A stretch of DNA of 64,000 nt from Panopea generosa. Its lineage: Eukaryota > Mollusca > Bivalvia > Adapedonta > Hiatellidae. Position 1 is the first letter of the stretch, and the number at the start of each line of letters is the position of its first letter. The stretch spans positions 20,509,004-20,573,003 of the forward strand of contig CM055895.1 of assembly GCA_029582155.1 (NCBI GenBank). Direction: 5' to 3'. Made by a program: the position numbers and the translations under genes. The notes below the pieces were generated by a model, which had not been told where the DNA came from, made no database searches, and worked only from the letters and a program-made list of their open reading frames with translations. Below are positions 1-12,600 of the stretch, piece after piece.

Positions 1-540
1 GAAAATTCAAAAATCTTTTTCTACCAAAGCTGAAGAACTGGAGCTCAGATTTAATTAATCCCCTTTTTTTTTTTTTTAAATGAATTCTTTTAAAAAATAA
101 ATTTTTATGAAAGTTTAATTTCATCTCAACTTTAGCTTAATACACTAATATAGATTCTTGCTGATATTATATCAGGTAATGTTTAATTAGTATTTCTTGA
201 TATGCTTTACCAACTTGTATTATTATATTCAGGCAATTGTATTATTTAGGGTTAAAATTGGCACACCTATCAGATTATTTGTAAGCAATGGTTAATGAAT
301 TTTAAAGCAATTTTAAATTTTGAACGATAAATGTAACTAAATGCTAAATTGAATAATATAAAAGCAATATATACAATGTTGTTTTCCAAACTTATTTTCA
401 ACTGACAAGCAATAATTATAGCTTTATTTTACTACCCCTGAGTTTTTACATTTATTGTCGTCTGTTTAGTTCCTATTCCTGAAATAGCATCAAAATAGTC
501 AAGCACGCTGTCCCTCTGACAATTTTTTTTTTTGTTCCAG
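1..540. other. Intron sequence, no feature seen
   Basis: AT-rich sequence with homopolymer T runs, ending in the polypyrimidine tract of the first exon. I see no coding module and no clear repeat. Confidence 0.5.
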
Positions 541-660
541 GTTACTATGGTGACATGTGTGAGGTTGCCACTCACATTTGTGACACCAATCCATGCTACA
601 ATGGGGCGACCTGTATCCAAGGTGACTCAGTAACCAAGATGTCATGTTTATGTCCAGTTG
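541..660 (+). CDS. Exon: end of one EGF-like module and most of the next
   Basis: The acceptor is a T-rich tract ending TTCCAG and the donor is GTATGT; the exon is phase 1-1 and 120 nt long. The reading begins YYGDMCE, the typical tail of an EGF module whose first part must lie upstream of the window. A second EGF follows (ICDTNPCYNGATC ... SCLCPV) and is cut after its fifth cysteine. The remaining G-x-x-C-E tail is not found until 8804. An antisense open frame over this exon (432-620) is a shadow. Confidence 0.85.
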
Positions 661-3600
661 GTATGTTGGAATTTTTATATTGATTTGTTGTTATCTTGAT
701 ATGCTGAAAATTTTCAGAATATTTACTTTTGGATTTTAAACATTATGTACAATACTCCACATACAAAAATTGTTAGTTGTGGCCCTTATTTAATGTCATT
801 TCAACTATGTTTGCACTTACTAGTGCACTGGGTTTGACTAAAAAATTAAAAAAACTAAACTTCAGATAAAATAAGATGGTCAGATTACGTAATTCACAAC
901 TTGGAACAGAGGTCACATATTGGCCCTGAACATTTTATATCCCTGAAATGGTTCCCATTGACAAGAGGGTTCAGCAAAAATGCTTTGTGTTTTTAAAATT
1001 ACAAATGGTATTACTCTGGATTACATGGAGAGAATTTTATATCAGCTTCAACTGCAGTTTCTCATCATACTAGATTCCATGACTGGTTCTTAAAATATAC
1101 GGTAGTTCCAAAGGTTTAAAGTGTTGGGTTAAAAGCTTTTGTGAATTCTGGATCAACCTAATGGAACAAGTTACCTCCACACATGAGAACAATAAATAGA
1201 CTTGTGTCTTTCAAGGTTGTTGTCAAAAGCCATTTGCTTAGCACTTGATATTCATATATATATATATACAATGTTATATATTTGTCCTTTATATAAAATG
1301 TCCTTAACTGGATCCTACTCATATAAAGCTATCAGTTCATGTATGTAAATCTGTCCGTCCAGTCCAGATATGTTGCATGTAAATCAATAGTATATAAGTC
1401 TTGGTCGGCACCAAATATATTGATTTGGCAGAAGCCTTGATATTGTGTTTATGGTTTGCATTGTAGCTAGGCGCTCTCGCCGTAGTTTGGTCTGTACATT
1501 TATGTCTTGGTTATTCACAAATAAATATCTCCATATATAGAAGCCTTGATATTGTGCCTATGATTTGCATTGCATCTAGGCGCACTCGCTGTAGTCTGGT
1601 CTGTACATTTATAGAAAAGTTTTGTTGGTCATGTTCATTTTTTTTTATTTTTAAATCAGATTTTTTATATGGTCTCATCACCAGTATCACATTTATGTTT
1701 AACACATTTGAGCACAATATTCCTTTCTTCTTTTTCTTTCCCATTCTTTTGATCTCATTTAAATGTAGGTAAGCCTTATTAAGAGTGTTCTTATATATAA
1801 TCTCCAGTATGCCTCTTCATGTCATGCCACCAGTAGCAAGGTTCATAATGGACAATGTTCAAACATTATGTAACTTAAAGACTTATTAGACAGTGGCAGT
1901 TTTCCTAATCCATCATGCTTAGTTAAATTGTGGATTAAATACTTCACTCATGAATAAGAGTAAGCTAATTAACAATAAAGATATTGTGGCATCTTGAAAT
2001 GTTTATGTCTGTTAAAGTTGCAGCATTGTCTTGTTAAAGTAGTAGCTTGTCTTATTAAAGTAGCAGGATTGCTTTTATAAAGTAACAACATTGTCTTGTT
2101 AAAGTAGCAGCTTGTCTTGTTAAAGTAGCAGCATTGTCTTGTACATGTAGCAGCTTATCTTGTTAAATAGCAGGATTGCTTTGATAAAGTAGCAACATTG
2201 TCTTGTTAAAGTAGCAGCTTGTCTTGTTAAAGTAGAGGCATTGTCTTGTACAAGTAGCAACATTGTTTTGTTAAAGTAGCAGCATTGTCTTGTTAAAGTA
2301 GCAGCTTGTCTTGTTAAAGAATCAACATTGTCTTGTTAAAGTAACAGGATTGCTTTGTTGAAGTAGTAGCTTGTCTTATTAAAGTGGCACCATTTACTTG
2401 TTAAAGTAGTAGCTTATCTTTTTAAAGTAGCAGATTGTCTTGATAAAGTAGTAACTTGTCTTGTAAAGTAGCAGCATTGACTTGTTCAAATAGCAGCTTG
2501 TCTTATTAAAGTAGCAGCTCATCTTGTTAAAGTGTCAGCTTGTCTTATTAAAGTAGTAGCATTGACTTGTTAAAGTAGCAGCTTGTCTTATTATAGTAGC
2601 AGGATTGTTTTATTAAAGTAGCAGCTTGTCTTATAAAAGTAGCATCATTGACTTGTTAAAGTAGCAGCTTGTCTTGTTAAAGTAGCAGCTTGTCTTGTTA
2701 AAGTAACAGGATTGCTTTGTTAAAGTAGCAGATTGTCTTATTAAAGTAGCAGCTTGTCTTTTGTAAGTAGCAAATTGTCTTGTTAAAGTAGTAGCCTGTC
2801 TTATTAAAGTAGATGCTTGTCTTATAAAAGTAGCAGCATTGACTTGTTAAATAGCAGCTTGTCTTATTAAGTAGCAGAATTGTTTTATTAAAGTAGCAGG
2901 ATTGCTTTTATAAAGTAGCAACATTGTCTTGTTAAAGTAGCAGCTTGTCTTGTTAAAGTAGCAGCATCGTCTTGAACAAGTCGCAGCTTGTCTTGTTATA
3001 TAGCAGGATTGCTTTGATAAAGTAGCACATTGTCTTGTTAAAGTAGCAGCTTGTCTTGTTAAAGAATCAGCATTGTCTTGTTAAAGTAGCAGGATTGCTT
3101 TGTTAAAGTAGTAGCTTGTCTTCTTAAAGTAGCATCATTGACTTGTTAAAGTAGCAGCTTATCTTTTTAAAGTAGCAGATGGTCTTGTTAAAGTAGTAAC
3201 TTGTCTTGTAAAGTAGCAGCATTGACTTGTTCAAGTAGCAGCTTGTCTTATTAAAGTAGCAGCTCATCTTGTTAAAGTGTCAGCTTGTCTTATTAAAGTA
3301 GCAGCATTGACTTGTTAAAGTAGCAGCTTGTCTTATTAAAGTAGTAGGATTGTTTAATTAAAGTAGCAACTTGTTTTATTATACCCCCGACAAACGAAGT
3401 TTGAGGGGGGATATTGGAGTCACCCTGTGGTCGGTCTGTCGGTCTGTCGGTCTGTCGGTCGGTCTGTCCGTTGCAATTTTCCTTGTCCGGAGCATCACTT
3501 GAAAAGTACTGGATGGAATTTCATCAAACGTCATACAATGGTAGAATATAATGAGAGGAAGTGCAGTGTACAAGAAACATAACTCTATTCTTGCTAATTA

Positions 3601-6600
3601 CAGAGTTATTGCCCTTTGATAATTTTTCTTGTCCGGAGCATAACTTGAAAAGTACTGGATGGAATTTCATCAAGCTTCATACAATGGTAGAATATAATGA
3701 GAGGAAGTGCAGTGTACAAGAAACATAACTCTATTCTTGCTAATTACAGAGTTATTGCCCTTTGATATATTTCCCTTGTCCAGAGAATTACTTTTAAAGT
3801 ACTGGATGGAATTTCATCAAACTTCATACAATGGTAGAATATAATGACAGGAAGTGCAGTGTACAGGAAACATAACTCTATTCTTGCTAATTACAGAGTT
3901 ATTGCCCTTTGATATATTTCCCTTGTCTGGAGCATAACTTGAAAAGTACCGGATGGAATTTCATCAAGCTTCATACAGTGGTAGAATATAATGAGAGGAA
4001 GTGCAGTGTACAAGAAACATAACTCTATTCTTGCTAATTACAGAGTTATTGCCCTTTGATATATTTCCCTTGTCTGGAGCATAACTTTAAAACTATTGGA
4101 TATAATTTAATAAAACTTCATACAATGGTAAACCGTTTTCTGTCATGGCGGCGTTCGGGGATATTCATCACCTTCAGTGATAGCTCTAGTTAAAGTAGCA
4201 GCTTGTCTGGTTAAAGTTGCAGCTTGTCTCATTAAAGTAGCAGGATTGCTTTGTTAAAGTAGCAGCTTGTCTTATAAAAGTAGCATCATCGACTTGTTAA
4301 AGAAGCATCTTGTCTTGTTAAAGTAGCAGCTTGTCTTGTAAAAGTAACAGGATTGCTTTGTTAAAGTAGCAGCTTGTCATATTAAAGTAGCAGCTTGTCT
4401 TTTTAAAGTAGCAAATTGGTTTGTTAAAGTAGTAGCCTGTCTTATTAAAGTTTTAGCTTGTCTTGTTAAAGTAGCAGCATTGACTTGTTAAATAGCAGCT
4501 TGTCTTATTAAGTAGCAAAATTGTTTTATTAAAGTAGCAACTTGTCTTGTTAAAGTAGCAGCTTGTCTGGTTAAAGTTTTAGCTTGTCTCATTAAAGTAG
4601 CAGGATTGCTTTGTTAAAGTAGCAGCTTGTTTATTTAAGTGGCAGCATTGTCTTGTTAAAGTAGCAAATTGTCTTTTTAAAGTAGCAGCATTGTCTTGTT
4701 AAAGTAGCAGTTTGTCTTATTAAAGTAGCAGCTTGTCTTATTTAAGTAGCAGCATAGACTTGTTAAAGTAGCAGCATGTCTTATTAAAGTAGCAGGATTG
4801 TTTTATTAAAGTAGCAACTTGTTTTATTTAAGTAGCAGCTTGTCTGGTTAAAGTTGCAGCTTGTCCCATTAAAGTAGCAGGAATGCTTTGTTAAAGAAGC
4901 AGCTTGTCTTGTCAAAGTAGCAGCTTGTCTTTTTAAAGTAGCAGGATTGCTTTGTTAATGTAGCAGCTTCTCTTATTAAAGTAGCGTATTGACTTGTTAA
5001 AGTAGCAGCTTGTCTTTTTAAAGTAGCAAATTGTGTTGTTAAAGTAGTAGCCTATCTTATTAAAGTAGCAGCTTGTCTTATTAAAGTAGCAGCATTGACT
5101 TGTTAAAGTAGAAGCTTGTCTTATTAAGTAGCAGAATTGTTTTATTAAAGTAGCAACTTGTCTTGTTAAAGTAGCAGCTTGTCTGGTTAAAGTTGCAGCT
5201 TGTATCATTAAAGTAGCAGGATTGCTTTATTAAACAAGATTGCTTCATTAAAGTCACATGATTACCTTGTTAGAGTATCAGAATTGCTTTGTTAAACTAG
5301 AAAAATTGCCTTGTTAAAGTAGCAGAATTGCCTCATTAGTAGTTTGTGACATTCCTATTTTTTGACATCTGGCGTAATTTATTAAAAATCTGTACAATTG
5401 ATTTCTGAAGTCTCAGCTTTCATTTAAAGTTTTTTTTTTTGTTTTTTTTTTAGAATTCAAGTATGTGAAATATTAAAAGTAATTTAAAATAATGGTCATT
5501 GATTAATTTAATACCCAGCTAAACTTAAAAGTTAAAAAGAAACAATTTTTCAAATTTTTTATGGAGTGAAAGCCAAATACTAATGAACACCTCAGATGTA
5601 AAAATAGCAGATGGCTATCTGCACAACAAATGGCAGATGTCTATCTGCACAACAAATAGCAGATGATGTCTATCTGCACAACTAATAGCAGATGGCTATC
5701 TGCACAATGAATAGCAAATGTCTATCTGCACAACAAATAGCAGATGGCTCTCTGCACAACAAATAGCAGATGATGTCTATCTGCACAACAAATGGCAGAT
5801 GTCTCTCTGCACAACAAATAGCAGATGATGTCTATCTGCACAATTAATAGCAGATGGCTCTCTGCACAATAAATAGCAGATGTCTATCTGCTCAACAAAT
5901 AGTAGATGTCTCTCTGCACAATATTCTAAGTAAGCAGGTTGGTTTTCATCCATTTCATTCTGGTAAAGTAATGGTCACATTTGTGGATAATAAAACTAAT
6001 TGTAAGACACCTTTATAACAAGATAATGTATAACTCTACATTTTACTTTGTAAAAAGGTAATTTAATGTGTTAGTTGATGTTAGTGTGACTTTAATGAAA
6101 TGGTGTTATTAGATATATGTGGGGGGGGGGGGAGGGCAGTAGTGCAGTGGAAAGTGTTGGCCGTTTGCACCTGAGGTTGTGAGTTCAATCCCCAGCTCAA
6201 CCCGTTGTTTCAAAAACAACACTCAGTATTGGTTCTACCCAGGAAGCAGACTTGAGAGCAGTGGATACAAGCTCTGAGCTTTCTTCACAATCAAGCTGAA
6301 ATAAATTAGTATAACTAAGCATTGAGCTCCTCAAAATTATATTATCAAGAATAATACCTTGAACTAAATATCATTGTTTCTGCAGAGGATCCTTGTCCCA
6401 TGATGAGAGAAGAAGGAAGAGATGGCGGAAACAATTATGCAGGATTTCTTCAAGATACAGATCTGATTACTTGTGAATCATTTTGTCAGAAAGAAGAGAC
6501 ATGTGTTGCAGTTTCATTAGTTGTAAACTTATGTGTTTGGTACAACAATACAGCAGCTCTGCATAATATTTCTGATGGCAAGAGCATTTTCAGTCAAAAG

Positions 6601-9600
6601 AATTGTAGAGAATGTAAGTGATATGTCCACTAGTGTTTACATTTGTGTCAGAACCCCTCATTGAAACAATATCAGACTTTGTGATTCCTGTATCATGAAT
6701 GATACCATTTACATTTGGGGACAAATTAATGAAAAGTGTGTTAGCAAGAAAATGAAGTAGAAAAAGATATCAAAAACATCACCAATCAATATAGAATAAA
6801 AAATTATCCACTTATAATGTGTACATGAATCTTAAGATTTGTTCTAAGACATGTACTTTGTCATGCTGCACACATACATATGAACGTAACTATATATTTA
6901 AAGTTCACACTTTCATTTACCTAGACTCTATACTCTTTAAGTGGCAGTGACCTTAGGTTAACTATAAATAAACATCAATTTTTACCTTGACAATACTCTA
7001 AGTGACCATGACCATAAACTATAAGTAAACATCATTTTGAGCTCTACTGGCCAAAGGTCAACAGGGCTTATGTCATGATATATTGTCAGTAGTCTATCGT
7101 CCATCTGTCCATCATCTGCCCATTAACCTTTTTCTTGTAGATGCGATAGCACTTTCATTTTTAGCTCGCCAGGAAGAAGTCCAAGGAGAGCTATTGCCAT
7201 GACCTCAGTGTCGTCGTTGTAGACACTCAGGTTAAACTTTTGCATTTAAGTTTAGGATATCTATGCAACCACTCACTGGATGTGAATGAAACTTTGCTTG
7301 TGTATTCATCATCATCATTGGAACACACACAGCCAAGAACCGTAACTCTGGATTGCATTTTGGCACAGTTATTGCCCTTTTTGGACTTAGACACCCAGGG
7401 GCGAGCTTTGTTGTTTTCTGACAACTCTTGTTCATTGAATCTTAACCAAACTTACACAGCAGTTATATAACCACAAGATTCAGACAAGTTCTTGAACCAG
7501 TGTGATTATACCACAAATGCCCCCACCACAGGGCTTATAAGCACATTTTAATTAACATTTCCCTGAAAGTTGATGGCATAGACCTTAGACATTTTACATG
7601 TAGAATTGCATGGAGGTCCCCTAAAAGAATGTTGAAGTCGGTCCCGTGGGTCAAATTTGGGACTGCCACAGGGGTCACTGTTTTACAAAGAGTTATATCG
7701 GAAAAATGTTGTAGATGCGATAGCACATTCATTTTTCATCGCATCTTAACCAAACATGCACAGCAGTAATATAACCTCAAGATCATGGACGAGTTCTTGA
7801 ATCAACATGATTTGAAAACAAATCACCCCACCACAGAGTTATAAGCAAATTTTAAGCAAAACTTTGAAAAACAATTTCTCTGAAAGCTCATGGCTTAGAC
7901 CTTAGATATTTTACATGTAGCATTGCATGGAGTTCCCCTAAAGATTTGTTGAAGTCTGGTCCCTGGGGTCAAATTTAGGACCACTACAGGGGTCACTGTT
8001 TTACATATAGTTATATAGGGAAAATGTTGTAGACGCAATGACACCCTTTTTCATTTCATTTTAACCAAACTTGCACAGCAGTTATCTAACCACAAGATCT
8101 CGAACAAGTTCTTGAACCAGTGTGATTCAGCCACAAATGTTCCCACCACAGAGCTTATAAGCACATTTTAAGCGAAACTTTAAAATTTCTCTGAAAGTTC
8201 AGGACCAAAACCTTAGATATTTTACATGTAGCATTGCATAGAGGTCCCCTAAAGAATTTGTTGAAGTTTGATCCCTGGGGTCAAATTTGGGGCTGCCACA
8301 GGGGTCACTGTTTTGAATAGAGTAATTTTTGGAAAATGTTGTAGCCACAATAATACCCCCAATTTTTCATTGAATCTTAACCAAGCAGTTATGTAATTAA
8401 CCACAAGAGCACAGACAAGTTCTTGAACCAGCATGATTTGACCACAAATGCCCCTGCCATAGGGCTTATAAGTACATTTTAAGAGAAACTTTAAAAAACA
8501 TTTTTTCTGAAAGTTTTAGGCCTAGATCTTAGATATTTTACATGAAGCATTGCATGGTGGTTTCCTAAAAGATTTGTTGAAAAGAATCTTACAAAAAACA
8601 TTTCCTCTGAAATCTTCATCTGTCCATTTGTTGCAAGTTGAGCGATTCAGGGCTTTTTGTTTACCTTGACTATATTCTAAGTAACCATGGCCATATACAT
8701 TAAATTAACATCATTTTTTATATTGACACTTCACACTTAAGTGACAATTACAATAAATTTTAAATTTACACAATGATAATACATTGTTTTTTTTATAATT
8801 CAGTGTTCGCAGGTAACTTCTGTGAGATAAACTTGGTAGATGAATGTGAGAATCCAGCATGTGACCAGAGTGATGGATGCCCAACCCTAGAAATGCTTTG
8901 CAAATGTGGAGAAGGCTATACCTTTGTTTCTGATAAGTATGATGTCTTTAGTTTGTTTTAATTCATTTGCAAGTCCACAAGTAAATGTTTAATAATGCTA
9001 TTATAATGCAATACATTAAAGCTATTTATACTTTCTGTAATGAGATATTATATTTTATTCTGTTTCTGTAATATGGACTTTTTGTGGTTAGAACGTTGTT
9101 GTATACTTTGTTGTATGGTGTTGTTTTTTTTAGGTAGCAAAACCCTGAAAAAAAAATCTTATTAAAATGGTGATAGCACTAAAATTTTCATACAGTATAT
9201 TGATTTACCAATCAAAGTTATTCACTTGAAAAGGTCAAGTTCACTGAAAAATGCTGTATGGATTTGAGAACTAACAATTTCACAACTACAGACCAAAAAT
9301 TGTGACTTGTTTCCCAGGAACAGAGCTCAACACAAACTTATGTTGAATTGTTGACACTAGCACCCATGTTTTTTTTTTTCTTCAAAATGATGAGACAAAA
9401 ACAGTGAAACTTCAAAATAACATCTGGCACAGGAGGAGTATGTCCACACATCGGAAGATGAACTTTAGTTTATATTCAATGTATGCAAATTAGGTATATT
9501 GATTTGATAAATAAATTGTTACCATGTTATATGTGTTGGCCAGAATCTTGTTGTACCTGTATTACTGGTAACACAAATAAACAAACTGATGAAATGTATG

Positions 9601-12600
9601 TTTTGTAGATGTGTGGCAGTCAATAAGGACCCATGTGCTTCATCTCCATGTATGAATGGAGGAGTCTGCCGAAAACTAGAAGGATGTGATCATAGTGCTG
9701 GCTATGAGTGCATATGTCCTTATGCAACGGAGACACGTGGTAGATATTCTGGTGAAAGATGCGAAAACTATGGTGAGTCATTCAAAACATGTAACATATT
9801 TATTAGCTTGGTTCAGTCCATCAAAACATGTGACACGTTAAATAGCTTGGTTCAGTCCATCAAAACATTTGACTCACTTACTAGCTTGGTTCAGTCCATC
9901 AAAACATGTGACATACTTAATAGCTTAGTTCAGTCCATCAAAACATGTAACATACTTAATAGCTTAGTTCAGTCCATCAAAACATGTAACATACTTAATA
10001 GCTTGGTTCAGTCCATCAAAACATGTGACATACTTAATAGCTTAGTTCAGTCCATCAAAACACGTGACATACTTAATAGCTTAGTTCAGTCCATCAAAAC
10101 ATGTGACATACTTAATAGCTTGGTTCAGTCCATCAAAACACGTGACATACTTAATAGCTTAGTTCAGTCCATCAAAACACGTGACATACTTAATAGCTTG
10201 GTTCAGTCCATCAAAACATGTGACATACTTAATAGCTTGGTTCAGTCCATCAAAACATGTGACATACTTAATAGCTTGGTTCAGTCCATCAAAACATGTG
10301 ACATACTTAATAGCTTGGTTCAGTCCATCAAAACATGTGACATACTTAATAGCTTGGTTCAGTCCATCAAAACATGTGACATACTTAATAGCTTAGTTCA
10401 GTCCATCAAAACATGTGACATACTTAATAGGTTGGTTCAGTCCATCAAAACATGTAACATACTTAATAGCTTGGTTCAGTCCATCAAAACATGTGACATA
10501 CTTAATAGGTTGGTTCAGTCCATCAAAACATGTAACATACTTAATAGGTTGGTTCAGTCCATCAAAACATGTGACTTGTTAAATAACTTGGTTCAGTCCA
10601 TCAAAACATGTAACACACTTACTAGCTTAGTGGCATATTTGCTCTCATATATGGAGGAAATAAAGAAAATATATGTTTTATGCAGTATATATGTAAGCTT
10701 GGTTCAGTCCATCAGTACATGTGACATTCTTCAAGCTTGGTTTTAAGTACATGCTTAGCAATCCATTAAAACTTTTTAAGAAAATATATATTATAGCCTT
10801 AGGACAAAATGTGCAGATCCCTATTAAGAATAATTGCTATTTGTGGCATTTACAGTCGTTAACTGCCAGATATAACTGGTACTGGCTTATAATCTGGGCA
10901 CTTTGATCAACTATTTCAACTGAGATGAAATGTCATGGTATTGTTCATGTACATTTTAATAGTTCAGATGATTAGGTCATAATGAATTCATTCTAAGATT
11001 TTAATTCCTCCAGATTTGTTTAAAGATAGGGGGGTCGGTATGGGAATCCTTTAATTTTTTTATTTCTTTTTTTAATTATCAAAACAGATGTGTCATATTA
11101 GGCATGAAACAAAAGAAAATCATTGAATGGAAGTTCATCAGGAAGAGATGTTATAAATGTCTTTAGAAATAAAATAATTATTAAAATGGATAAAAGACAT
11201 CTCAGGATCTTTAATAAATAAAATCTGAATGGTTTGGAATGTTTATTCCACCAAAAATGACAAAATTTACATTAAAGTTGATATGGTAAACGTAAAATGA
11301 AATCCCCATTCTAAAAATAGACAGCACTTAAATACTGCTTGGCAGCCTTCACATTGCATTCAGATTCTTTTTAAGATGAAACAATTTTTAATGTGTGTAA
11401 CCTGTATCATATTGAAATCAGAATGAAATCACATGAGCATTTAATACATCACAAAATTTGTTGTAATTTTAAGCTGGAAATCTATTTTAGTCTAACCTAG
11501 ATGCATAGCCTTAGTAAGGAAATCCCTTTCTGATAAATTATTATGAAATGTTTAAATAGACATCTTTTTGACAACATGGGGTCATTGTGTATATGATATT
11601 ATTATAGGCCTGATGCATTGGGAATAAATATTTTTAGTTAATTTTAAAGCTTTGAAAAATCCTGATATATTCCCTTTAAAGATCAAAGGGTCTAGAATGA
11701 GGTGCCGTTTTGGAAATTATTCCAAAATACCAATGTCTATATTAAATTCTTTTTTTTTTTCACAAATTTTCGGTTTACACCTTTTGCAGGAAAATCGCAG
11801 TCTTTTAAAAACTATGTCACTTCCATTTTGTAAAGTTTAACTAAATAACTGACAGGAGATGACGTAACATCAAAACATTAAAAAGGAGATGACATGACGT
11901 TAGCAACGTCAATTGATGTCGCTTTAGAATTTCCCAAACTTTTAAGATAAATACAGATATAAGATCGATAGTAAATTTTATTTCAAAATATGTTGGGGCT
12001 GGGAAAAAAAAGGCAGCAGATGGGATGAAAATCCAGCAATTATGTTATTATGAGCTGAAAAAATAATGACTAGATATAGATAACTATCAATGATGTGGAC
12101 AGCCCTTATTTTCTAGGGGTATGAATCTGCACTTGTCGTAATCCATTCAATGTTATGAATGTTATTGTACAAAGGGAAATCTTACATGAAGATAAATCTA
12201 TTTTTCGAAAAATCAAAATATACAATTACATGTACAGTACCAAAGGGTAGGATAGATCACTACCCTACTACATGATATATATTTTCAGTTGAAAGCACTG
12301 ATAAAAACTGCATGGTGCCCACGGTCAGAAAGTCAGCAGGGGATGGCTTCTACGAATCTGGCTCTAAAAAATCTGCAAGTGAATGCTCTATGTGGTGCTC
12401 AATGGATCAAGATTGTCATACAGCAACATTCATAGAAGTAACCGGGTATGGACGCAAAAACTGCAGGAAGTATGGAGATAATAATGTGGACCTTATTCAA
12501 GATGCTCTGAGTATCACCTTCACAAAAATCTGTCAACCAGGTGTGTATGTTCCGTCCCTGTCAATATTATTGTTTGTGTCCCATCACCTTCACAAAGATC

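Noticed and set aside
432-620. Antisense open frame of 62 codons over the first exon
   Set aside because: It overlaps the EGF exon, which has good splice sites and EGF cysteines on the plus strand.
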